Below, piece after piece: positions 51,240 through 59,705 of a DNA stretch of 64,000 nt (the stretch's first letter is position 1; every line of letters starts with the position of its first letter). The notes beneath the pieces are model-generated. The model had not been told where the DNA came from, did not search any database, and worked only from the letters and a program-made list of their open reading frames with translations. This DNA comes from Aradus depressus (taxonomy: Eukaryota > Arthropoda > Insecta > Hemiptera > Aradidae). The position numbers and the translations under genes are program-made. The stretch lies in NCBI GenBank assembly GCA_963662175.1, contig OY759217.1:17486562-17550561 (forward strand), given 5' to 3'.

Positions 51240-51380
51240 CATCTTTACTCTTCTCACTTAAAAACACTCACTTGTACCAGTGTAAAATGATTTTGAGAAA
51301 GGGAAGGGAGAGTGATCTGTACAGAAGTAGTTGGTATAAGAAAGTCCTGTTATGGCTACATCACTTTTTTTTTTTTTTAA
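51240..51380 (+). repeat. Family F repeat
   Basis: GTAAAATGATTTTGAGAAAG, GAAGTAGTTGGTATAAG and CCTGTTATGGCTACATCAC match 11530-11700. Confidence 0.55.
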
Positions 51381-51780
51381 AGTTGCATAGGACGTAAAAG
51401 TGGAACTCGTCATTGTTGGAGAATTGATGGAGAGGATGTTGAGGGATTGTTGCTTTCAAGATGGATATCCACATATGTGGATTATCCTGTCTCCTGGAGA
51501 AGTGAACAGAACTGTAGGACGTGCTGATCCTCTATGGTGACTTCAGTATGGCCGGTCACTCTCCTGTAAGGACCCCAACATCTCCTACAGGTAATCTTAA
51601 GCGGATTTCGCACCAGCACACGATCTGAACGGAACCCGCTTGTATCTGTCTCATTCACCTTCCATCCGCTTCATTCACCTCATCCTCCACTTACAGCTTA
51701 TTCAATATGCTTAACCCATTGAAAGCATTACATAAACTATTTTTTTTTATTTATACAGTGACGGCATCATTACTTCGTTA
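51381..51780. other. Unassigned sequence
   Basis: No ORF over 60 codons, RNA or repeat recognised. Confidence 0.35.
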
Positions 51781-51786
51781 GCAACG

Positions 51787-51841
51787 TGAGCACACCGTCC
51801 TTCGAATGGGACGTTAAGCGATGGTCTCGAGCCTGTACGAT
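51787..51841 (+). mobile_element. SINE S1 core sliver
   Basis: TGAGCACACCGTCCTTCGAA then TGGGACGTTAAGCGATGGTC and GAGCCTGTACGA: core only. Confidence 0.75.
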
Positions 51842-51962
51842 TTTCATTTCTTCCCTCTTTTCCAGTGATCACACACACGATGTTTGCACGTAACTATGAG
51901 AGAACTAACTGGGCTCACACGGTTTTTCTATAAAGGTGTTTAAATAAAATTTTTGGTTAGTT

Positions 51963-52201
51963 ATTAGTTATTATGACTCATGCCCGGGCTTTAACTACAA
52001 GAGCGATCTTTTATCGCTCTGGTGGCCATGAGCCCGACTTTTCTATGGGAGTCCTAAATTTTGCCTACACTAAATTTTTATTCACCTAGGATAGGGGTCT
52101 TTAACGAGTACCTAACATCGTACAGACTCGAGACCATCTCTTAATTCAAAGTTTTTTTACCTCCCAGAAAAAAATATACTAAGGGCCTCGGCCGGGTCTT
52201 G
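51963..52201 (-). mobile_element. SINE S1, head truncated and degraded
   Basis: ATGACTCATGCCCGGGCTTT to AAGGGCCTCGGCCGGGTCTT, with deletions in the core (CGTCCCATCCGAAGG missing). The tRNA head is absent. Confidence 0.85.
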
Positions 52202-52302
52202 ACAAATCGTCGAAGTCACACAATAGTTATACATTAATTTGCACAAAAGTTCTTGCATTTGGATGACATTTGAGATAAAACGAATATATGGAACTGAATG
52301 GA

Positions 52303-52610
52303 TTATTAGTTATTGGCCGGGCTTTAACTAGAAGGTCATCGCCTACTAACGTCACTCTGGGGAACAAGAGCCTGACTCTACTGGGCGAGTCCTAAAATTT
52401 GCCTACCCAGGATTACTCGCCTAGGTTAGGGGTCTTTAACCTAACATAGTACAAGCTCGGGACCATCGCTTAACGTCCCATCCGAAGGACAGACTGCTCA
52501 AGGTTTTTTGGCCTCCCAGGTAAAAAACTTAAAGGCCTCGGATGGGTTAGGAACCCGCGATCTTGAGCTGAGTAGGCTCACAGGGACACCCCTGAGCTCC
52601 CGGTGCCCTC
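52303..52610 (-). mobile_element. SINE S1/S1b intermediate
   Basis: From TTATTGGCCGGGCTTTAACT to CTCCCGGTGCCCTCGAG. The first hairpin uses GTTTTTTAC and GCCAAAAAAC-type arms as in S1b, while the 3' end is of S1 type. It may be an older S1 lineage. Confidence 0.85.
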
Positions 52611-52659
52611 GAGAGATTAAAGCTAATCATGTATCGCTCACTCTTTGCCGCTTGGGAAC

Positions 52660-52705
52660 AAGGCTGAGCTGTTGATTACGTTACTTCCCCTATACTACGT
52701 ATATC
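52660..52705 (-). repeat. Family R terminus
   Basis: GTTGATTACGTTACTTCCCC then TATACTACGTATA: the 5' terminal palindrome in reverse. Confidence 0.6.
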
Positions 52706-52728
52706 TAAGGCATTTTGTTATAACTTTA

Positions 52729-52955
52729 TGCCTGGTTTACAAGGGTATAGTAATCAGTAGAGTAGAGCAGTTAGTAGAGTAACTCTACCCGTAGAAACCC
52801 CAAAAACTGTGCGGGTAGAGTAGAGTAGCGAGTAGCTGGTAGAGTAGAGTACTATACCGCATGCAGTAAAGTGGACTCTACTCTACTTACCACCACCACA
52901 ACTCCCACTCTACTAGCCTCTCCACTCTACCCGTGTAAACATCTTCTCTACCTCA
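52729..52955. mobile_element. Harbinger MITE sharing the 47946 TIR
   Basis: Starts TTATGCCTGGTTTACAAGGG then TATAGTAATCAGTAGAG, the same as 47946-47985. The right side has CTCTACCCGTGTAAAC, the inverse of GTTTACACGGG. The interior is a string of GAGTAGAG/CTCTACTC motifs that can fold into a hairpin. Non-coding derivative, right end decayed. Confidence 0.7.
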
Positions 52956-52961
52956 TGGCCC

Positions 52962-53030
52962 CCACATTGGATTGCGGGCCCTGTAACCAGCATCAGGGTC
53001 CGGCCCCCATCCCATAGTCATGTGCTATAT
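52962..53030. repeat. GC-rich motif, possible hAT terminus
   Basis: CATGGCCCCCACATTGGATT and GGGTCCGGCCCCCATCCC; see 49428-49505. Confidence 0.4.
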
Positions 53031-53385
53031 TATAATTACATGGTTATTTTTTAACCCTTTTACAATTTTATTTAAACTAAAAATAGATTGTAAGGTATAA
53101 TTAATGTTACAGTATCAGTTAGATTTTAAAACCAAACTTTATTGATTAAATTATTTCACACATCCATTGCTACCGTGATTATATCATTTACTTTTATTTT
53201 ACTGAAATTAACGTTTAAATTTTTAGATTTCTTTGACTCACTAACATTAAAATAAAAATTGACAAAAACTAGTATAACGATCTAAAAAAAATAACATTAA
53301 GAGCTCTAAAAATTACGATGTTTGTGTGTGTTTAATACACTGGCTACAACAAAAGCTTACTTATAGCCTAACTGCCCTAAATTAT
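53031..53385. other. AT-rich spacer
   Basis: Between the GC-rich motif and the hAT tail; probably the element's 3' region. No ORF. Confidence 0.35.
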
Positions 53386-53389
53386 CATA

Positions 53390-53475
53390 GCTTTCTTTTG
53401 ACTAAATTTATCAATAACATCTGAAAAGTCAATAGTTTTGGCCAATTCATTTTCAATCAGTCAAACTGATACTAT
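53390..53475 (-). pseudogene. hAT transposase C-terminal tail
   Basis: Minus strand LIENELAKTIDFSDVIDKFS then QKKAMII and a stop. It matches the very end of TTF/ZMYM-type hAT transposases (L.IE..L...IDF.DVID.FA..KAR). Upstream, stops intervene. The dimerisation region proper is absent. Confidence 0.7.
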
Positions 53476-53774
53476 GCGTCGATGCGTCTACTTTTAGAAC
53501 ACAGTAGATAGGGTTTCTTCGTCCTGGGCCAGGAAGTGACGTCATTGAGGTGGATGCATGGAGAAAGTGTTCTGGGTTAGAAGGAGAAGTATAATTGATC
53601 TGGGGAATCAGGATTTACGAATTATGATTTTACAATAATTGATGTGGGGAAGTAAAATTGAAATGAAAAATATCGTGTGAGATGGGTCGGTATGAGTGAT
53701 CAAAAAAATAATTTTTAGTCGGATTACGTCTTGAGATATCTGTTGACTTGTATACATAGATTTTCGCCTGCTTC

Positions 53775-53846
53775 AACAGGGTAGGTCACGGGGGTTAGAT
53801 GCTTGTCTCCCATGCCAAAGGGGCCGGGACCGGGTTCAATCCCCGT
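53775..53846 (+). mobile_element. tRNA-like segment, probably a SINE head
   Basis: GTAGGTCACGGGGGTTAGAT, GCTTGTCTCCCATGCCAAAG and CCGGGTTCAATCCCCG with TTAGGGCA. Box B and T-stem are perfect and a CCC anticodon-like loop is visible, but the acceptor stem does not pair. Either a decayed Gly-type tRNA or a SINE head. It is followed by GTTATTTTTTCCTTAAGTCG. Confidence 0.5.
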
Positions 53847-54423
53847 TAGGGCAAGTTATTTTTTCCTTAAGTCGCATCTAGCTATCTATAAATTCTAGAA
53901 GCTTGGGAGCTCTAGTGGGCAAAGTAAGAAAGTAGTGGCGTGGTTGGTGAGAGCTGGGGAAGTGATTCAAGCGATAGATGACTTATAGGGGTTGAGCTGG
54001 GGAGGTACATTGGGGTGAAGAGTTGAGATGGGGTGGTACATTGATTGTGATTCAAAGTTAACAACTCTAGTATAGGAAGACATCATAGTGGCTGCTGTAA
54101 TGTGATGAGGATCTGGGAGATGAAAATGTTTTGGGAGAGGCGCTTGGCTACGCCAACTTGAGAAAAAAGGTTGAAAGGATACAATTGAAGTGGTGTGTAA
54201 GACCAGATTGAAAAAAAGATGAAAAACTAGAAGAAATGAGCATCTGTTCATAAGGAGTGCATGACCTTGAGGGGGAGAGCGGAAACTTACATTTTTAATC
54301 GAGTGGGGGCTCTCTGGATACGTCTTGAAAAACCCAGTTGAGCGCCCTCAAGGAATTTTCTGGGAAAGGGGCGGGGAATGGGAGGGGAGGGGAAAGGACT
54401 ATACTTTGTCTATGCAAAGGTTG

Positions 54424-54868
54424 ATCTGAAGGAGGGCGTGCTCATTAGAGCTGGGGATGTACATTGCTATACTAACTCCATACCCACATTGCTATACTAC
54501 CTTCATACCTGCTACCACTTTGCTACCCCACAGTAGGTCCGAAGGAGGGGGTGCTCATTGGGTTGGCCCGAAGGAGGGGGTGCTCTGTGGGTTGGACCGA
54601 AGGAGGGGGTGCTGAGAGGGGATGGGGCCGAAGGAGGGCGTGCTCATTAGAGCTGGCGATGTACATTGCTATACTAACTCCATACCCACATTGCTATACT
54701 ACCTTCATACTTGCTACCACATTGCTACCCCACAGTAGGTCCGAAGGAGGGGGTGCTCATTGGGTTGGCCCGAAGGAGGGGGTGCTCTGTGGGTTGGACC
54801 GAAGGAGGGGGTGCTGAGAGGGGATGGGGCCGAAGGAGGGGGTGCTTATTCGAGCTGGGGATGTACAT
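54424..54868. repeat. 202-bp tandem repeat with nested 29-bp minisatellite
   Basis: GATGTACATTGCTATACTAA recurs at 54456 and 54658, and GATGTACAT at 54860, i.e. period 202 bp. Within each unit CCGAAGGAGGGGGTGCTC repeats about every 29-31 bp, three to four times. ORFs 54551-54817 and 54711-54926 merely read the repeat. Confidence 0.9.
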
Positions 54869-55083
54869 CTGGGGGCTCTCTGGATACGCCTCGAATTTTT
54901 TGTATGTGAGGGGAGGGGAATGGTAGGGGGATGGGTCGAAGGATGGTGCGCGGTGGTTAAGGCTAGGTTTTAGTGGTCGGAGCTGGTGAGTGCTGGGTCA
55001 GCGGTTGCTATACTTTCTCCATGAATCCACCTCACCGGATGACGTCACTTCCGGCCCAGGAGGACATAGAAATCCTACCTACT

Positions 55084-55315
55084 AAGTAAATATGATTGTA
55101 AGTTTGTCGTATTTGACGGGGGAGAAAACCCAGCATCATGCTTGATAATTTTTTTTGCCACAGAAAAAGTATGTGCAAGACAATTGTATACAAAAAGAAC
55201 AACTTTTCTCTTATAATTTTTGACTGGGTACACAGAGGTAGGAATGAATCACGGTTCTAACCTCCCTGACACCGTTCAGAATTTAAACCGGAAAAGACAA
55301 AAATACGTCTTTTAA
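55084..55315. other. Unassigned spacer
   Basis: No gene or repeat recognised. Confidence 0.35.
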
Positions 55316-55317
55316 TT

Positions 55318-55805
55318 CCTCTGCTATACGAAGTATAGGGGAAGTTATGTAATCGGTCAAAAATTCCTCTAGATTCCAAATATGAAAATAAAAAAAATGT
55401 CGTGTCTATCTGTGTGTTTGTGAACACGATAACCGATGGAATGAATGAATCGACAGGAATTATTATATGTGAATTCAGAACCCTCTAACAACGATACCTC
55501 TTGTTTTTCAGCCAAATCGACCAAAGGGAAGCGTGGTTAGGGGTTAGGGGGGAGGCTTAACATAAAAACTCTAATAACTGCAGATAGAATGAATGTATCG
55601 AGACGAAATTTTATATGTGTGACCAAATACCCATAAGGGGGCTCCAATTCAAAAACCATAATGTCTCCCGATGTAATGAATTTATCAACATAAAATTTAG
55701 AATGAGGATTTAAGAGCCCCTATGTTAGTCAACTGTTGAATTAGCGCAAATGGTTGACTGGTTTTGGGGCCATCTACGGCCAGAGCGCAGATAATAAAAA
55801 TTAAT
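55318..55805 (+). repeat. Family R copy, interrupted by a MITE
   Basis: Starts with the full 5' palindrome (TTCCTCTGCTATACGAAGTA then TAGGGGAAG), GTTATGTAATCGGTCAAAAA, units with AACAACGATACCTCTTGTTT and TGCAGATAGAATGAATGTAT, and reaches TTGACTGGTTTTGGGG, where the MITE begins. The R 3' end resumes at about 56995 (AATTTAATTGAATAATTCGT). Confidence 0.78.
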
Positions 55806-55811
55806 CCCATT

Positions 55812-56975
55812 TTTATATGTCGAGAGCGCAATGGTTTCATATAGCAGAGCCTATAGCAGGTATACGACGAGAGCGCAATGTGAAGTCCCCATATGAGATT
55901 ATGAGCGGCGCATGCGTGAAGACAATTAGGCTTGTTGCATCAATATTATGTCATGATATATAAAAATCATGCCTGGTCTTGATAAAGGAGGCAAAGTAAA
56001 GAGAATTTAGAATTAATAATTATAAAATAATATTTTTAATGTGGGCTCATTAGAGGCGGCACAACCCCACAAAAACACAAAGTGGAAATGTTTTTTTATT
56101 TTTTGTCTTCGATTTTCTCTTTTCTTTGCCTCCTTTACCAAGACCAAGCATGATTTTTACACATCATGACATAACATTGATGCAACAAGCCTTTTTTTTT
56201 TTCCGCAGGGCGATGGGAATACTTTCAACGAAGAGAAGCACGTGCTTCCCAACAGTGTGGTGTAACTCGTGTTGGGCAGTTCCATTAAAACCGCCCCCCT
56301 GAACTCTTGGGTGCTTTCGTCCCTGGTGTGGGACCATAACATCCTCTTCGTCCTCCCGATGAGGAACCATAGTTGCAGCTTTCTGGTGTGCGCTGACTCT
56401 CGGAAAGTTCATCCCGGGTTAGGCCCGCCAGGTGTTATTTACACCGGCGGCCCGCCAAGGCTCGAGTTTAGTAGGCGTTTTTTCGCCTCCTCCACTCTGC
56501 TACAAATTGGGTGAATGCCGGATAACTAGACTCGGCCACCAGGTGCTGCAGGGTCAGCCCCATGTACGATCCGGTCGAGCGTATCAACGCCGCCCTAGGC
56601 CCGTCGTACAGCGGACATTCGATGACTACGTGTTCCGCAGTCTCGACGCCACCGCACTCGCAGTTCGGGCTCTCTTTTCTTTTAAAAAAGATAAGCTTGG
56701 CGTTGAAGTCGCCATGACCAGATAGTATCTGGGACATCCAATGGTCCGGCTGGACCCATGTCGAGGCAAGTCGTGCCCGTACATCCGGGAAGAAGGCGTG
56801 TGTCGTCTGCCCATCCGAAGAATCCGTCCAGCGCCGTTGCCATGATGCAACAAGCCTAAGCGTCTTCTCGCATATGCCGCTCATAATCTTATATGGCCAC
56901 ATTGCGCTCTCGTCATATACCATGCGTATACCTGATATATAAAAATCAGCTTTGCGCTCTCACCGACTTACCCCG
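55812..56975. mobile_element. Foldback MITE with about 195-bp arms, split by an R1-type LINE
   Basis: Left arm 55812-56005 and right arm 56107-56193 plus 56856-56975 are inverse: GAGAGCGCAATG, GCCGCTCATAATC and AGGCTTGTTGCATC outside; GATATATAAAAATCATGCCT and GGTCTTGATAAAGGAGGCAA inside. Loop 56006-56106. Arms begin with tandem GAGAGCGCAAT motifs. Non-coding and itself inserted in family R. Confidence 0.78.
56194..56842 (-). pseudogene. R1-clade-like LINE ORF2 C-terminus, 5'-truncated insertion
   Basis: On the minus strand SWQRRWTDSSDGQTTHAFFP, DVRARLASTWVQPDHWMSQI, LSGHGDFNAKLIFFK and CECGGVETAEHVVIECPLYD form the typical tail of R1/LOA-type ORF2, including the C-C-H-C knuckle (C.C......H....C). 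The frame is intact from the 5' cut to the stop near 56468, and about 270 bp of 3' UTR ends in a 10-base A tail (T on plus, about 56194-56203). GATGCAACAAGCC is present at 56181-56193 and again at 56843-56855, a 13-bp target duplication. Confidence 0.92.
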
Positions 56976-57029
56976 TGATAGGGGTAGCAAAAATTTAATT
57001 GAATAATTCGTTTTGGGGAAGTACTTGTT

Positions 57030-57635
57030 TATTAGCTAATTATACATTATTTATGTACCTCTTTTACAAACTTACTGTATGTTTAGTGTTTCCAGCATCT
57101 AAAGATATGTTTTGCATTCCATTTAGGTATACAAACGAGTAGTATCAGAAAACTTGATGGTTATCGAGAAATGTTTATTTCAAAAACAAATGAGAACAAG
57201 TTTCATTTCTACTACTAAATAATTCATTAACAACTTCAGATAACAACCATTGTTTGTTTTGTTATCATAAATAATTCCAGAGATGGTTCTCAAATCCGTT
57301 GATTGTGATAGGTGGGAGGGGGGGGGGGGGGGGGGGGGGGAGGGTATGTGGCTACGGTACGGTATGTAGTTGAAGTAATTAAGATGGCGGGGATGTATCC
57401 AGGATACCGTTGTCAAGGTAACATAGCCCCCCCCTGGTTCAATGTACCCACCACCTCGGCACATCTCTACTTCATCTTATTGATGGGGGTCCACTCCTTG
57501 TCTCCACCAAGAAGAAAACTAGAAAAAATTTTCTTTGATAACATTCCAAAATAAATTTTTTTTATTATCCTATGAAAATCTACATATTATGTTTTGAAAA
57601 AAAGATTCATTCATTTGAAAGTTAAAATAATTTAT
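57030..57635. other. Unassigned, with G23 run
   Basis: G-run 57318-57340; ORFs across it (poly-proline or poly-glycine) are artefacts. Nothing else recognised. Confidence 0.4.
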
Positions 57636-57640
57636 CTAAA

Positions 57641-57980
57641 GAGGGCGCCGGTAGCTCAGTGGTATGCGTGCTTGACTTCTGAGCTCAAGGTTGTGGGTTC
57701 GTAGCCCGACCGAGGCCCTTAGTTTATTTTATCTGGGAGGTAATATAAACTTAAGCTCGCCGTCCTTCGGATGGGACGTTAAGCGATGGTCCCGAGCCTG
57801 TACGAAGTCAGGTACTCGTTAAAGACCCCTGCCCTATGTGAATAAAAATTTAGGGTAGGCAAAATTTAGGACTCCCACAGTAGAGGCTCATGTCCACCGG
57901 AGTGACGATAGAGCGCTCTGGTAGTAGGCGATATGACCTCGTAGTAATACCGGGCATGAGTCATAAAACCTAACCTAACC
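57641..57980 (+). mobile_element. Full-length SINE S1 with 13-bp target duplication
   Basis: 340 bp from GAGGGCGCCGGTAGCTCAGT to ATAAAACCTAACCTAACC. TAATTTATCTAAA at 57628-57640 and 57981-57993 is an exact duplication. Box A is intact and box B is slightly changed (GGTTCGTAGCCCG). The best-delimited copy and a good reference for the family's ends. Confidence 0.97.
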
Positions 57981-58164
57981 TAATTTATCTAAATCTCTGT
58001 TTGTTTTATAGTATATTTCTATGCATCAACTAAAGTATATATCTTTCTGAGTGCGCGGGACCCTTTATAACAAATAAATGCCGGACACCAAGCCATTTTA
58101 TTATGAGAAAAAATTATTATTATAAAAAAATATGTGGTGGCCATAACAGGACTTGTTATAGCAA

Positions 58165-58480
58165 CCTCTTTTGTATAAATCAATCTTCCTCATACTTCCT
58201 CTTCTCAAATTCATTGCTAAACTGAGTTGTAGAGGTATGTTGAGGAAGTCGTGTATGTGTTTATGAAGTGGATGATGAATGTCATGGGGTGTAAAAGTGT
58301 CTGCTAAGTGTTGAAAAAATACTTGTGCTTTTTCCTCGTCCGACTTAGTCCATGTTCCGTCCGGGCTTTGAATGCGAAGGGAGGAGGAAGAAAAGTTCAG
58401 TAGACGTCTGGTTGCTCTCCACAGAGATCCATCGTCAGTGGCTAGTGTGTCAGTGTACCCTGAGACGGTGTTAGCCACCT
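58165..58480 (-). pseudogene. Jockey-type LINE ORF2, inverted 5' segment
   Basis: Minus strand TDTLATDDGSLWRATRRLLN, FSSSSLRIQSPDGTWTKSDE, EKAQVFFQHLADTFTPHD. This is the segment just before the RT domain of Jockey ORF2. It directly abuts the plus-strand RT piece at about 58465-58480 in opposite orientation, as produced by twin priming. Confidence 0.88.
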
Positions 58481-59545
58481 ACGCCGATGACATAGCAATT
58501 TTAGCTACTAACAAATCGGCTGGGGACGCATCGAAATCTCTGCAGGAGCACTTACATCTTCTAGAGGGTTGGTTGCGTCTGTGGAAGGTAAAAATAAATT
58601 AGATCAAATCCCTTCATGTTACATTCGCCTTGAGGCGCGGTGACTGCCCAACTGTATGGCTGAATGATGTCCCTCTGAAACATGACAAAGACGTACGATA
58701 CTTAGAACTCTTGACAGACGACTGACATGGAATAAACATGTTACACAGACTCGACAGAAAATTATACGGCGATTTGGACTAATCAAAAGACTTCTAAGTT
58801 GAGAAACGCGGACATATTGTGGAAACTTGTAATAAATAAATAAACAAACTTATTTTTGAAATATTGTCTATTCCACTAAAGATATATATACATATATAAC
58901 TACCGGTTTCGGTTTTATACCATCGTCAGGTAGTTCATAACTAGACCTGACGATGGTATAAAGCCGAAACCGGTAGTTATATATGTATATATATCTTTAG
59001 TGGAATAGACAATATTTCAAAAATAAGTTTGTTTATTTATTTAATCAAAAGACTACTAGACAAGAGATCTCAACTTCGTCTCAAACACAAACTGGATGTC
59101 TACAAGACCGTTATCAGACCCATCTGGACGTATGGCGTTCAGCTAGGCCCTCACACACCAAAATAATTCAAGCCATTCAAAATAAAATCCTCCGAACAAT
59201 CACACAATGCCCATACTACGTATCAAACAAAATATTACATCATGACCTGAACCATTCTTACACGAAGTTAGACAACAATTATACACAAATTTGCACAAGT
59301 TCACGACACATCCAATCACACTGGTGGAAGCCATGTTGGTCCGGTCCTTGCCGGTCCTCCTCGGCGACTGAATCTTTGGCCGCGTGACCTCCTGCCTGAG
59401 GAGGACCCCTGAGGAGGAGGTGGTGTTGACCAGCCGTCTCATCAAGAGACTCAAGTGGTGTTTCTGTTTTTCTTTGCTCATATTTCCTAGTTGTGATGTA
59501 GTTCATAGTTGAAAATTAAGTAATAAAGGTGAAAAAAAAAAAAAA
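58465..59545 (+). pseudogene. Jockey-type LINE, RT to 3' end
   Basis: TYADDIAILATNKSAGDASK, SLQEHLHLLEGWLRLWKVKI, then a stop, VTFALRRGDCPTVWLNDVPL and KDVRYLELL. After the P insertion: IKRLLDKRSQLRLKHKLDVY, KTVIRPIWTYGVQL and further broken reading. Catalytic YADD is present. The 3' UTR ends AATAAAGGTGAAAAAAAAAA. Between the two orientations about 150-200 codons of RT are missing. Inactivated by stops and the insertion at 58793-59042. Confidence 0.92.
58793..59042. mobile_element. Family P element: palindrome inserted in the LINE
   Basis: AATCAAAAGACT at 58781-58792 and 59043-59054 is a 12-bp target duplication. 58834-59042 is a palindrome of about 209 bp with one visible mismatch, centred on TAGTTCATAACTA. 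Each half has the core CTGACGA, GGT..GCC, GAAA, ACCGGT, TAGTTATATATG. The left end also carries CTAAGTTGAGAAACGCGGAC, the tail of the family. No ORF. This is the best-delimited P element in the window. Confidence 0.85.
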
Positions 59546-59589
59546 TCATTGCTGTGTACATGAAAGTAATGTGTTGGCATCAGCAGTTT

Positions 59590-59705
59590 TTTTTTTTTTT
59601 TTTCAGCGTAATTCTAAGCGGGACTTTCTTATACTTATATGAAATTAATTAGATAGAAGCGGAGAAGGAAGAAGAGAGTTCTTTACAAAAGTGGTTGGTA
59701 TATGG
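59590..59705 (+). repeat. Family F repeat
   Basis: GGGACTTTCTTATACTTATA, ATGAAATTAATTAG, a purine-rich run and CAAAAGTGGTTGGTATA. Confidence 0.55.

Larger units (their letters stand above)
53502..55083. mobile_element. Large TIR element with CRE-like palindromes
   Basis: Left end CAGTAGATAGGGTTTCTTCG, CCTGGGCCAGGAAGTGACGT CA, GAGGTGGATGCATGGAGAAA. The right end is the reverse complement of the same series (TTTCTCCATGAATCCACCTC, GATGACGTCACTTCCGGCCC, AATCCTACCTACT). TIRs are about 70 bp. Both carry TGACGTCA and GGAAGTG. The interior holds a tRNA-like segment and a 202-bp tandem repeat. No transposase; target duplication unclear. Confidence 0.75.

Noticed and set aside
54551..54926. Repetitive Gly/Arg-rich ORFs
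   Set aside because: They read the 202-bp and 29-bp tandem repeats; both adjacent ORFs use the same repeated DNA in the same way, with no start context.
57641..57715. Functional tRNA gene in the SINE heads (also 40386-40465 and 53775-53846)
   Set aside because: Acceptor stems do not close and all are followed by SINE bodies. Boxes A and B are promoter remnants.
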